A DNA stretch of 46,483 nt, taken from Nitrospirota bacterium (GTDB taxonomy: Bacteria; Nitrospirota; Thermodesulfovibrionia; Thermodesulfovibrionales; Magnetobacteriaceae). Position numbers and translations under genes: made by a program. The DNA is taken from the NCBI GenBank assembly GCA_015233045.1, contig JADFYL010000003.1:1-46483 (forward strand), given 5' to 3'. The notes below the pieces were generated by a model. It made no database searches and was not told the DNA's origin. It saw nothing but the letters and a program-made list of their open reading frames with translations. Positions 25,322 to 33,916 of this stretch are shown here, one piece after another (position 1 is the stretch's first letter; each line of letters begins with the position of its first letter).

Positions 25322-27188
25322 CTCTTTCTCCCTCCACTGTTGGCAGCATTACCCTGAATATCGTTCCTTTGCCGACGGTGCTTTCCACTGATATTATACC
25401 GTCGTGCTCTTCTATTATCTTTTTTGAGACCGAAAGGCCAAGCCCCGTACCCTTGCCGGGGGCGTTTGTGGTAAAAAATGGCTGAAATATCTTGTCTTTG
25501 ATGTTGTCAGGGACGCCAGCCCCTGTGTCTCCTATCTCTATGACAACCTTACCAGCGGCAAGCGGATACGTACTTATCGTTAGACGTTTCTCCCCCTTCT
25601 GGTCGTCTCTCATGGCATTTCTGGCATTGGTTATCAGGTTAATAAACACCTGCTCAAGCCGTATAACGTCGCCCTTTATCTTAGGTAGTTCCGGGGCCAG
25701 ATTCTTTGTTATTATTATCCCGATGTTTTTTAGCTGCTGGTCTAACAGTTTAAAAGGCTCTTCCACCACAGAGTTTATGTCCAGTATTTCGGTGTTCATT
25801 GCCTCGGTGCGGCGCGTAAAAACCCTCATGTGGTCAATGATTGCCGCCATTTTATCAACTTGCTTTACGATGTCTGAAAGATCTGTAACAAGCTCTTCCT
25901 GGTCGTGTCGGCCTTTTTGAATATCTTTTAGTACGGACTGGCAGACTATTTTTATGCCGTTTAGGGGCTGGTTCAGCTCGTGGGCAATTCCCGCGGTAAG
26001 CTCGCCTAAGGCCGAGAGCTTTGCCGACTGGATCAACTGTGCCGTGGCCTCCTTTAATGCTGCATTAATCCTCTCCAACTCCTCTGCCCGTGCCTCAAGC
26101 TGCGCCTTCGCAACAATAATCTCATCAAACAGGCCGTGGAATCTCTGCTCCAGTACCATGAGTTGATCGCCCGCCAGTGAGCCGGGAGGCTCTATCCCAA
26201 GGTGTTCTTTTGAGACAGTTGACACGTAGTTATCAAGCATCTTAATGCGCGTAGTGATATAGAGCATAATAACGATAAAGGCCATGATGAGGGCGGCGGC
26301 GCTGATAATATTAAAACGCATGTTTCCGGCCTGTACCTTTTCCCTGAGGACACTAACGTCGCTTAGGGGGATTAACGAGGCAAACATCAGGTAGAGTTCG
26401 TTCTCGCCATAGTCCAAAAAAGACTTGCCTCCGAAAATAAAATTATTATTCAGGTCTTCAAGTTTTCTCTCTGTTGTCAGAAACTCCGGCCTGTTGATAG
26501 CAATTATGGTATGGTCTTTGGCGTTGGCCAGTACTACGGTTCTCCTGTCTGAGAGGGCGCCCATTGTGTGTTGGAGTAAATCCTTGTTCAGACGATGGGC
26601 AACGACGAGGACGGCGGCCTTGTTGCCTGCAGAGTCTTTCACATTGTCGGAGGCAAGGATATAGTTTATGCCGTCGAGGTTGGTCATGCGGGATTGCTCC
26701 TGAGGCAGCCGCAATTGCTCCAAATTACTAAACACGCCGGGCAGCGGGGTGGCTGTTTCATTATACACCTCTCTTAGTCTTCCCTCTGCGTCATAGAGGA
26801 TTGCGTACTCGATTCCAACGTAATACTTGAGAACCGAGGCCCGTGGCAGCCACGGCGGGATATCCTGCTCTTCGTATGTCTTAATCGTCTGACCACTTTC
26901 CCATGCCGCATTTTTAACATAGGTAGTCATAGCGCTGTTGTTTGCCAACGCACCGGCGGCGCGCTGATAACCCAAAAAATAGTTGTCGAAAATCTGCCTG
27001 TTTTCGCTGCTTTGCCCGTCCAATCTTTCAGTGAGCTGGGCGTTAAACTGTTCCCTCAGCATATTTCCATGCAGGTGATTAATCACGGCGCCAAGTACAA
27101 TGGCCATGGCCAACATAATGGCGGCTATTTTCAGCGTGAGCGAGACATTGCCAAACACGCCAGAGGTGCGTTTATCTATTTTATTCAT
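25308..27188 (-). CDS. Membrane sensor histidine kinase with periplasmic Cache-like domain
   Basis: 626 residues from ATG 27188 (a TTG at 27197 would add three). Numbered from the TTG: membrane segments at about 21-43 and 296-316, an extracytoplasmic sensor of about 250 residues with a Cache-like fold pattern (VGIEYAILYDAEGRLREVY), a HAMP-like or coiled linker, HisKA with His406 in GELTAGIAHELNQPLNG, and a HATPase with GTGLGLSVSKKI. The HisKA segment resembles that of the REC-REC kinase two genes on. It is the likely input of the three-gene relay. The ribosome site is weak (TTTGGGGA). Dispersed repeat C begins 17 bases upstream of the ATG. Confidence 0.9.
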   Translation of the reverse strand: MNKIDKRTSGVFGNVSLTLKIAAIMLAMAIVLGAVINHLHGNMLREQFNAQLTERLDGQSSENRQIFDNYFLGYQRAAGALANNSAMTTYVKNAAWESGQTIKTYEEQDIPPWLPRASVLKYYVGIEYAILYDAEGRLREVYNETATPLPGVFSNLEQLRLPQEQSRMTNLDGINYILASDNVKDSAGNKAAVLVVAHRLNKDLLQHTMGALSDRRTVVLANAKDHTIIAINRPEFLTTERKLEDLNNNFIFGGKSFLDYGENELYLMFASLIPLSDVSVLREKVQAGNMRFNIISAAALIMAFIVIMLYITTRIKMLDNYVSTVSKEHLGIEPPGSLAGDQLMVLEQRFHGLFDEIIVAKAQLEARAEELERINAALKEATAQLIQSAKLSALGELTAGIAHELNQPLNGIKIVCQSVLKDIQKGRHDQEELVTDLSDIVKQVDKMAAIIDHMRVFTRRTEAMNTEILDINSVVEEPFKLLDQQLKNIGIIITKNLAPELPKIKGDVIRLEQVFINLITNARNAMRDDQKGEKRLTISTYPLAAGKVVIEIGDTGAGVPDNIKDKIFQPFFTTNAPGKGTGLGLSVSKKIIEEHDGIISVESTVGKGTIFRVMLPTVEGERDATT

Positions 27189-27204
27189 ATTCCCCAAAGC
27201 CCAA

Positions 27205-27308
27205 GGATTAAAGACGAAGGGGGATAATCCCCCTTCACCCGTATTTTTGCCAACGTTTTATTTATTAATTTTGGGCTGCCGCTCGTTGGCGGCTTCAGTA
27301 CTCCGGCT
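27205..27308 (+). repeat. Dispersed palindromic repeat, copy C (full form)
   Basis: The stem is 9 bp, GAAGGGGGA, loop TAA, TCCCCCTTC, at 27216-27236. Compared with A, the innermost pair is A-T and not G-C, with both sides changed. Module 2 with GCTGCCGCTCGTTGGCGGC and the CTCCGGCT end are as in A. It lies between two minus-strand genes. Confidence 0.85.
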
Positions 27309-27322
27309 AAAGGCATGTACAT

Positions 27323-28390
27323 TTACACGCCCTCCGCCTTCAACTTCATAAAGCATATCCTATATACAGTCCCTGAGGCCGTGTCTATTGTAATAGTTCC
27401 CTTCAGCTTTTTTGTGGCGAGGTCATGCACTAAGCGCATACCAAGTGACCGCGACTTTGTCATATCGAAATCACTGGGGATACCAGCGCCGTTGTCTCCG
27501 ACTGTCAGGACGTAATTATCGTCATTGTCTTTTGTGAAACTTATAAAAATCTCGCCGTCTGATTTGCCAGCAAAGGCATACTTCATCGAATTGGAGACTA
27601 TCTCGTTGATTATCAGCCCACAGGGAATCACAATATCTAAAGTGACTGTTTTAGTATTCATTTCAAGCCTCAGCGTAGGTGACGCTGAATTCAGTTCATA
27701 TGAGTCAATAAGCTCGGTGCAAAGCTCGCGAACATATTCGTCAAAATCCAAAGAAGACAAGTCCGCCGACTGATAGAGCTTATTATGGATAGAGGCCATC
27801 GCCTTGATTCGGTTATAGCTGTCTATGAAGACATTCAGCATAGTCCGGTCGGTTATGTTTTCCGACTGGAGGCTCAGCAGGCTGGTAATTATCTGAAAAT
27901 TGTTTTTAACCCTGTGGTGAATCTCCCTGAGGAGCGTTTCCTTGTATTCCGCGGACTTGCGCCATTTACTCATCTCGTGCTTGTAGAGGGCCATCTTTAT
28001 CATTATGTGTATCTCTTTATCTGTGGATGGTTTAACCAGATAGCCGTAGGGTTCGGTTATCTTAGCGCGCTCAAGCAGTGCCTCGTCGGCGTAGGCGGTC
28101 ATGAAGATTACGGGTATCTCAAACCGTCTGGCAATTTCGGCGGCGGTGTCTATGCCATCCATAGCGCCCTGAATCGCTATGTCCATCAATATCAAATCAG
28201 GCCTGTCGGTCTCGGCCTTGCTGATAGCCTGCTCAGACGACGGCACAACCGCGCTGACGATATAGCCCAATTTCTCCAGCTTCCTCGCCAGGTTTAACGC
28301 GATTATCCCCTCGTCCTCTACTACCTGAATCCTTGCTTCCCGCACCTTCGCCTCATGTACCATAGTTATTCGCACCCCTTTGTCGTCCAC
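27323..28390 (-). CDS. REC-HisKA_2 histidine kinase
   Basis: 355 residues in the longest form. A receiver domain with Asp70 (LILMDIAIQG) of the ALxxxKITEPYGYLVKP subtype, then a HisKA_2 motif EIHHRVKNNFQIITSLLSLQ near residues 156-175 and a short HATPase with NEIVSNSMKYAF and SLGMRLVHDL. No sensor domain. The start is uncertain: GTG 28390, or ATG 28363 with AAGGGG about 9 bases upstream. The receiver is of the same subtype as that of the REC-GGDEF protein at 32579. It is followed by repeat C and then the dCache kinase operon. Confidence 0.88.
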   Translation of the reverse strand: MDDKGVRITMVHEAKVREARIQVVEDEGIIALNLARKLEKLGYIVSAVVPSSEQAISKAETDRPDLILMDIAIQGAMDGIDTAAEIARRFEIPVIFMTAYADEALLERAKITEPYGYLVKPSTDKEIHIMIKMALYKHEMSKWRKSAEYKETLLREIHHRVKNNFQIITSLLSLQSENITDRTMLNVFIDSYNRIKAMASIHNKLYQSADLSSLDFDEYVRELCTELIDSYELNSASPTLRLEMNTKTVTLDIVIPCGLIINEIVSNSMKYAFAGKSDGEIFISFTKDNDDNYVLTVGDNGAGIPSDFDMTKSRSLGMRLVHDLATKKLKGTITIDTASGTVYRICFMKLKAEGV

Positions 28391-28438
28391 GCCTTCCTCT
28401 TCATATTATTATTATACATCAACTCTTAGCATATATTG

Positions 28439-29851
28439 TCAGATTCGTTTCTTATATTGTAATTCCTTAAAGAACAACTTAAACTCCATCCCGTCGTTTG
28501 AGTTCATTTCAATCTTCCCTCCGAGCTGATACTCCCCCAATGTCCTTATCAGTTTTAATCCAAGTGAAGTGGATTTGTTTATGTCGAAGCCATCGGGGAT
28601 ACCGTTTCCATTATCCCTGACGAGCAGTTCGTAGGAATTCTGCCCAAGGTCTTTCAGTGAGATATAGAGCGTGCCTGATTTCATTTCCTTAAAGGCGTGC
28701 TTTAGGGAATTTGTTATAAGTTCGTTTATTATAAGACAACACGGGATAGCGGTGTCCATCCCGATGAAAATATCTTTGTTGATATCAATGGCGACAGACA
28801 CCGCGGCGGGGTCAACACTGCGTGAGCCAAAAATGTCCGTTACAAGGTCGTTTGTATATTCACTGAAATTAATCTGAGAAAGATTATCGTTTTGATATAA
28901 TAGTTTATGCACAAGTGCCATGGAGCGTATCCTGTTTTTCATCTCGTTGTACATATCTATGACCTTCTGGTCTTCAATGTCCTCAATATGAAGCTCCATG
29001 AGGCTTGAGATTATCTCCATATTGTTTTTGACCCTGTGATGGATTTCCCGCAGCAGAAGTGTCTTTTCCTCAAGTGACGCTTTAACTTTTTCCTCGTTGA
29101 GTTTCCTCTCTGTAATGTCATGAAACCTATGAATGGTGCCCTTAAATTCGTCTTCTTCATTGAATATAGGAGACGCGGTGATCTCGAAATACACGTTAAG
29201 CCCCTGATTATAAATCTCTTTCGCGCATGATTTCTTGCTTCCACGGCTTATCATGTTAAGACATTTGGATATGTCCGCCTCTAAACAGCCGAACATCTCA
29301 TAGCATGGTTTCTTGTTGAGTTCATCCGCCGTATACCCGAATGTATCAGTGAATGCCTTATTAGTCTTGACTATATTAAAGTCTTCGTCATGAATAGAGA
29401 GACAGTCATTTACGCAGTTAAATGTTTCTTCCCACTCATCCACGCTCCTTTTGAGTTCCCTGACGTATGAATCAATTTTGACCTGCATTCCTTGTTTTTC
29501 TAGAACCTTATCTATTTCTACCTTAAGTTCGTCGTAGTCAATGGGTTTTTGGATATAGGCAAACGCGCCTTCTTTCATCGCCTCAATGGCCGTATCCACG
29601 CCCCCGTGGCCGGTCATAAAGATTACCTCGGTCATCTTGCTCTTCATTTTTACGCGCTTTAAGACCGCTATGCCGTCCATCTTGGGCATTTTAATATCGG
29701 AGATGATGACGTCGGGGTTTTCGGCATCGAATATTTTAAGGCCCTCGGCACCGCACGCCGCGGAACAGACTTCAAAGTCATCAAGCAGCAGGAGGCTCCT
29801 CAGCCTATCCCTGATGATTACCTCATCGTCTATAACTAATATCTTCGCCAT
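28439..29851 (-). CDS. REC-PAS-HisKA_2 histidine kinase
   Basis: 470 residues. Receiver with Asp52 (IISDIKMPKMDG), a short helical linker, a PAS domain (about 140-245) that carries several Cys (183, 189, 197, 209) in a pattern often seen in PAS domains of anaerobes, then HisKA_2 with REIHHRVKNNMEIISSL (268-284) and a HATPase with NELITNSLKHAF. It is a cytosolic hybrid with its receiver at the front, so it may be phosphorylated by another kinase and may sense redox or a cofactor through the Cys-rich PAS (inference). It ends 48 bases before the next minus-strand gene. Confidence 0.9.
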   Translation of the reverse strand: MAKILVIDDEVIIRDRLRSLLLLDDFEVCSAACGAEGLKIFDAENPDVIISDIKMPKMDGIAVLKRVKMKSKMTEVIFMTGHGGVDTAIEAMKEGAFAYIQKPIDYDELKVEIDKVLEKQGMQVKIDSYVRELKRSVDEWEETFNCVNDCLSIHDEDFNIVKTNKAFTDTFGYTADELNKKPCYEMFGCLEADISKCLNMISRGSKKSCAKEIYNQGLNVYFEITASPIFNEEDEFKGTIHRFHDITERKLNEEKVKASLEEKTLLLREIHHRVKNNMEIISSLMELHIEDIEDQKVIDMYNEMKNRIRSMALVHKLLYQNDNLSQINFSEYTNDLVTDIFGSRSVDPAAVSVAIDINKDIFIGMDTAIPCCLIINELITNSLKHAFKEMKSGTLYISLKDLGQNSYELLVRDNGNGIPDGFDINKSTSLGLKLIRTLGEYQLGGKIEMNSNDGMEFKLFFKELQYKKRI

Positions 29852-29965
29852 ATGAAAAGCAGGGAGCCGCAGAGGCAGCGTCCCGGTATGACCTCCCGTG
29901 TTATGAAAAATAACCCGACAGTAAGCGCCTCAACCACCGGCTCTGATTCTTGCTACTTGCTGGGG

Positions 29966-30259
29966 TTACTTCCCCTCCACTTCGACATCCTTAGTCGTCG
30001 GTTTAGGGGCTTCTTTTAACACCTCGTTGAAATTACCCTTGAGCACCTGGACATCAGCAGGCTTATCTATTTCCTTTTTGACACGAAATAAGACCATCCC
30101 ACAGTACTGCTCACCGGCTGAGGGGAACGCGCCGCCGGGATTAGAGAAACTCGTATCCCTTGGGGATGTCGCGTTACAATCGGTGTACCACGAATAAGCG
30201 TTTGATGACAACGCCGAAAAGACAACAAGACACAGCGATATGATAATGATTTTTTTCAT
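29966..30259 (-). CDS. Small exported protein of unknown function
   Basis: 97 residues. A clean signal peptide (basic MKK, hydrophobic core IIIISLCLVVFSALSSNAYS) and a mature part of about 75 residues with two Cys, a Pro/Gly-rich middle and a charged C-terminus rich in Glu and Lys. GGAGGTGG lies 4 bases before the ATG, supporting expression. No family recognised. It lies between a PAS kinase and a Cache-type sensor kinase on the opposite strand, so it could be a periplasmic partner of either; this is only a positional idea. Confidence 0.65.
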   Translation of the reverse strand: MKKIIIISLCLVVFSALSSNAYSWYTDCNATSPRDTSFSNPGGAFPSAGEQYCGMVLFRVKKEIDKPADVQVLKGNFNEVLKEAPKPTTKDVEVEGK

Positions 30260-30352
30260 TCAGCCACCTCCATACTTGCGATAAACCATCATTCTTATGA
30301 TAAACTATTGCATGGAAATAAGCAAGCCAAAGGCAATCATGTTGGGCTGTAA

Positions 30353-32464
30353 ATGAGAAATATTATCAAGCGATTCTTTAATCTTCGGATTGTTCTGCTG
30401 TATCTGGCTGTTTGCCTGATTGTGGCATGGCTCACCTATGCTACCACAAAGGAAACCGAGCTACAAATCCTGAAGAAGGAAACGATGGAACGTTTGACAT
30501 TATTCGATCGTTATATTAAGGCTACCATAAGCAGCTATAGTGTTTACGCGCGGGTATTATCGGAAAGTCCCCGAATCACTGATTTTTGTCATCATCCTGA
30601 CCCTGACAAGGTTGAAGCCATGAATGAATACCTGTCAGACTTTAATGATTCAATTGGAGCCTTTGTAACCTTTATAATAAATAATGACGGCCTTACAATT
30701 GCCTCAAGCAATTATAAATCCCCCAAATCGTTAATTGGCAGGAATTTTGGCTTTAGGGAATATTTTAAGAAGGCCATTAAGGGACAGGGCAACAGTTATA
30801 TTGCCATCGGCGCTATGACTAACGTCCCCGGGTATTATACCGCTTATCCCATCAGGCATGGCGATGATATAACCGGCGTGTTTGTAATCAAATATAATTT
30901 GAATATTTTTCAGGTAAAAAAACTTGAAATCAAAGGGATATTGTTTATGGAAGATAAAAACCATGTGATTTTTGCCTCCAATGACGACAGGTACATATTC
31001 CACACTAGCGTTGAAGTGCCGGAGGAAACCATGAGGCAAATCAAAGATAGTCGGCAATATTTGTCGGAACCGTTGCCACCTTTGCCGATAGTGAAATCTG
31101 TGAATGAAGATGATACAACCATAGTTACCCTTCGCTGGAAGGATGCTGAAGATAATAAATACAAGGATGTCAGTTATGTTATGGAAGAGATACATAATGC
31201 TGAAGACGACTGGCATATACATATTCTTGCCGGATTATCGAAAGTAAACAAAGAAATCCGAGAGAATACCGTTTACGCACTTATGGTGGTAACCATAGTA
31301 TTTCTTGTCGCCTTGCTCCTTTCACTTATGGCGCTGGAAATAAAAAGACGCAGGGAATACGAAAAGACAATTACAAAAATAAACGAAGACCTTGAGGCGA
31401 AGGTAGCGGAAAGGACTCAGGAGTTGCAAACAAACATAAAGCAATTGTTATCATTAGAGCAAACACTTCAGGAGAGCGAACACAAATACCGCCAACTCGT
31501 AGAGCTTTCTCAGGAGGGCGTATGGGCTGTCAATAACGTTGGCATTACCACATTTGTTAATCAGGCAATGGCAGATACGCTTGGCTATACGGTTGAGGAG
31601 ATGGTAGGAGCGTCGTTTTTAGACTTTATGGACGACGAGGTGAAGGCCATGGCGAAAGATACCTTAAATAACCAACTGAAATCATGGAAAAGAGACCGAC
31701 TAGAAATTACGTTACCGCATAAGAATGGCGAAGTGGTCAATGTCATTGTCTCCGTATCGACCTTAACAGATGAACAAGGAAATCACACGGGGTCTTTTGC
31801 CGTTATATCAGATATTACTAAACTAAAAGAAACAGAGGATAAATTAAAGAAATCCCTCACGGAGCAGGAGGTGCTGCTGAGGGAGCTGCATCATCGCGTG
31901 AAGAACAATCTGCAGGTGATAGCGGGTCTTGTGGGGCTTCAGATAAGCCATGTTGAGGATGCGCGCTCTAAGGGCGCGCTTAAGGATACCCAGAACAGGA
32001 TACAATCAATTGCGTTGGTTCATGAAAAACTTTATAACACGGAGAATCTTTCTGAGATCAGTATTAAGGAATACATTTTAAGCCTTGTAAACGCAATGTT
32101 CACATTTTTTGACGTTGATAAGGATAAGATTGACCTTAAATTTGATGTTGAAGATATTAACGTTGGAATTGATGTGGTGATTCCATGTGGATTGATAATA
32201 AACGAGCTTTTTACAAATATCTTAAAATACGCCTTCAATGGCGGAGGCTCCGGTAAAATTACAATCAAGCTCAACGTGTTAGAGGCAGACGAGCTTGAAC
32301 TAATCGTCGGCGATAATGGCGTGGGCCTGCCTGAGGACATAGACATCGGGAAAACCAAGAGTTTAGGCCTGAAGGTAGTCATGATACTGGTTAAGCAGCT
32401 CAGGGGGACCTTAAAAATAGACAGGGTAGGTGGAACCACGTTTATTCTGAGGTTTAAAAAATGA
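30353..32464 (+). CDS. Membrane Cache-PAS-HisKA_2 histidine kinase
   Basis: 703 residues. Membrane segments at about 10-29 and 304-326; between them a Cache-type periplasmic sensor with NDGLTIASSNYKSPKSLIG and GYYTAYPIRHGDDITGVFV, typical of dCache sensors. After a coiled coil comes PAS (about 375-500), HisKA_2 with the ELHHRVKNN motif at His513, and HATPase with NELFTNILKYAF. It would sense a small extracellular ligand. It has no receiver of its own; the REC-GGDEF protein 115 bases downstream is the natural partner (inference). The ribosome site is weak. Confidence 0.9.
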   Translation: MRNIIKRFFNLRIVLLYLAVCLIVAWLTYATTKETELQILKKETMERLTLFDRYIKATISSYSVYARVLSESPRITDFCHHPDPDKVEAMNEYLSDFNDSIGAFVTFIINNDGLTIASSNYKSPKSLIGRNFGFREYFKKAIKGQGNSYIAIGAMTNVPGYYTAYPIRHGDDITGVFVIKYNLNIFQVKKLEIKGILFMEDKNHVIFASNDDRYIFHTSVEVPEETMRQIKDSRQYLSEPLPPLPIVKSVNEDDTTIVTLRWKDAEDNKYKDVSYVMEEIHNAEDDWHIHILAGLSKVNKEIRENTVYALMVVTIVFLVALLLSLMALEIKRRREYEKTITKINEDLEAKVAERTQELQTNIKQLLSLEQTLQESEHKYRQLVELSQEGVWAVNNVGITTFVNQAMADTLGYTVEEMVGASFLDFMDDEVKAMAKDTLNNQLKSWKRDRLEITLPHKNGEVVNVIVSVSTLTDEQGNHTGSFAVISDITKLKETEDKLKKSLTEQEVLLRELHHRVKNNLQVIAGLVGLQISHVEDARSKGALKDTQNRIQSIALVHEKLYNTENLSEISIKEYILSLVNAMFTFFDVDKDKIDLKFDVEDINVGIDVVIPCGLIINELFTNILKYAFNGGGSGKITIKLNVLEADELELIVGDNGVGLPEDIDIGKTKSLGLKVVMILVKQLRGTLKIDRVGGTTFILRFKK

Positions 32465-32467
32465 GAT

Positions 32468-32499
32468 TTTAACAAATAGGGACATTTAACAAATAGGGA
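32468..32499 (+). repeat. Two 15-bp direct repeats between kinase and REC-GGDEF genes
   Basis: TTTAACAAATAGGGA occurs at 32468-32482 and 32485-32499, period 17, just after the kinase stop. Could be an operator or a slippage product. Confidence 0.5.
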
Positions 32500-32578
32500 T
32501 TGATTGAACGAATATAAATAAAGTAATATATCAGGCACATATCACGATAGACATCATGGTTGTTCATGGAGATGCTAT

Positions 32579-33913
32579 ATGCCGAAAAATAAGATAATGA
32601 TAGTAGAGGATGAGGGGCTGACCGCCGCGTACATACAGGATATACTTGAGAATCTCGGGTATGTCGTAACCTCGCATGAGTTTTCTGGAGAGGACGCCGT
32701 CGAAAGCGTGGTGAGGGATAAGCCGGACTTAATCCTTATGGACATCAAGCTGCAAGGGCGAATGGACGGCATTGAAACCGCGACTGAGATACTCAAGCGA
32801 ATGAGTGTCCCCATCATTTATCTAACCGCCAACTCGGACAAGGCAATATTAGAGCGTGCGAAGATAACACAGCCGTATGGTTATGTGCTAAAACCGTTTA
32901 ATAGCAAGGAGCTGCAGTCCAACATTGAGATGGCGTTATACAAGCACCGTACTGAGCGCAACCTGAAAGATTCGGCGTTTTATGATACGTTGACCTGCCT
33001 TCCCAACCGCGCGTTATTTTTTGACAGGTTGGAGCAAGCCTTGAAACAGGCAAAACTAAGTCAGCAGTCCCTTGCCCTGTTGATGATAGATTTAAACGAT
33101 TTCAGCAGTATAAACAGCACTATGGGCAATGAATTCGGAGAGCCGTTGTTGGTTGACGCGGCCGCCAGGCTGACGGCGTGTGTTGGAGAGGCTGATACGG
33201 TAGCGCGCATGGGGGAGGATGAGTTTGTAATATTGCTTACAAATATTGCGGACCCTAACGAGGTCTGTGATGCGGCCACAAAGGTAATCCTGTCAGTCGG
33301 GAAGCCGTTTTATGTAAACAAGACCAACTGTGCTTTAGGCGTAAGTATTGGCATATCGTTGTTTCCCTCAGACGGCGACACGTTGAAGACGCTGCTAAAA
33401 GAGGCGGATATTGCCATGTACCGCGCGAAAGAAGCCGGAAAGAACCAATACAAATTTTTTAATGAAACATGTGATCAGATGAACAGAGATGTTGAGTTTT
33501 TACTCAATAAGGTATGCGGCTTCGTCACTGAACACAGGGGTACTTGGGACCATGACGGCTGGGTGGATTTAGTAATTGACGTAAAACGGCAAGGCATCCC
33601 GTTTTCAAACGATGTCACGCAGTATATTGGTGTGTTGCTTGAGACGATTAAGAAGATATATGCGTCAGCGTTGTCGTTGTCGATTACTATTGATGTTGAG
33701 AAACTTATCCCCGCAATGTGCCATGAAACATTAGCTTTTATCATGGAAAATGACAGCGTATGGAAACAAGACGACTGGAACTTGCTGTTGACTAAAATCA
33801 AGGCGCACGGGTTTAAGTTAACGGAGGATGGAAACCATATAATCAGGGATTTGCTTGAGTCAATAAACGCCCTATATGTCCTGCTGTGTAAGAACTGCTC
33901 TTACGGAAAGTAA
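32579..33913 (+). CDS. REC protein with degenerate GGDEF domain and duplicated helical C-terminus
   Basis: 444 residues. Receiver (1-125) with Asp55, of the KITQPYGYVLKP subtype. A GGDEF domain (about 134-295) has GEDEF (212-216) in place of GGDEF, S and N in place of the conserved K and H of the substrate motif (DLNDFSSINSTMGNEFGEP), and no RxxD I-site, so diguanylate cyclase activity is doubtful. The last 130 residues contain two similar helical segments (315-361 and 387-433) offset by exactly 72 residues. I know no family for this part. GGAGAT lies 5 bases before the ATG. A Crp/Fnr gene follows after three bases, suggesting one operon. Confidence 0.85.
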   Translation: MPKNKIMIVEDEGLTAAYIQDILENLGYVVTSHEFSGEDAVESVVRDKPDLILMDIKLQGRMDGIETATEILKRMSVPIIYLTANSDKAILERAKITQPYGYVLKPFNSKELQSNIEMALYKHRTERNLKDSAFYDTLTCLPNRALFFDRLEQALKQAKLSQQSLALLMIDLNDFSSINSTMGNEFGEPLLVDAAARLTACVGEADTVARMGEDEFVILLTNIADPNEVCDAATKVILSVGKPFYVNKTNCALGVSIGISLFPSDGDTLKTLLKEADIAMYRAKEAGKNQYKFFNETCDQMNRDVEFLLNKVCGFVTEHRGTWDHDGWVDLVIDVKRQGIPFSNDVTQYIGVLLETIKKIYASALSLSITIDVEKLIPAMCHETLAFIMENDSVWKQDDWNLLLTKIKAHGFKLTEDGNHIIRDLLESINALYVLLCKNCSYGK

Positions 33914-33916
33914 GAT

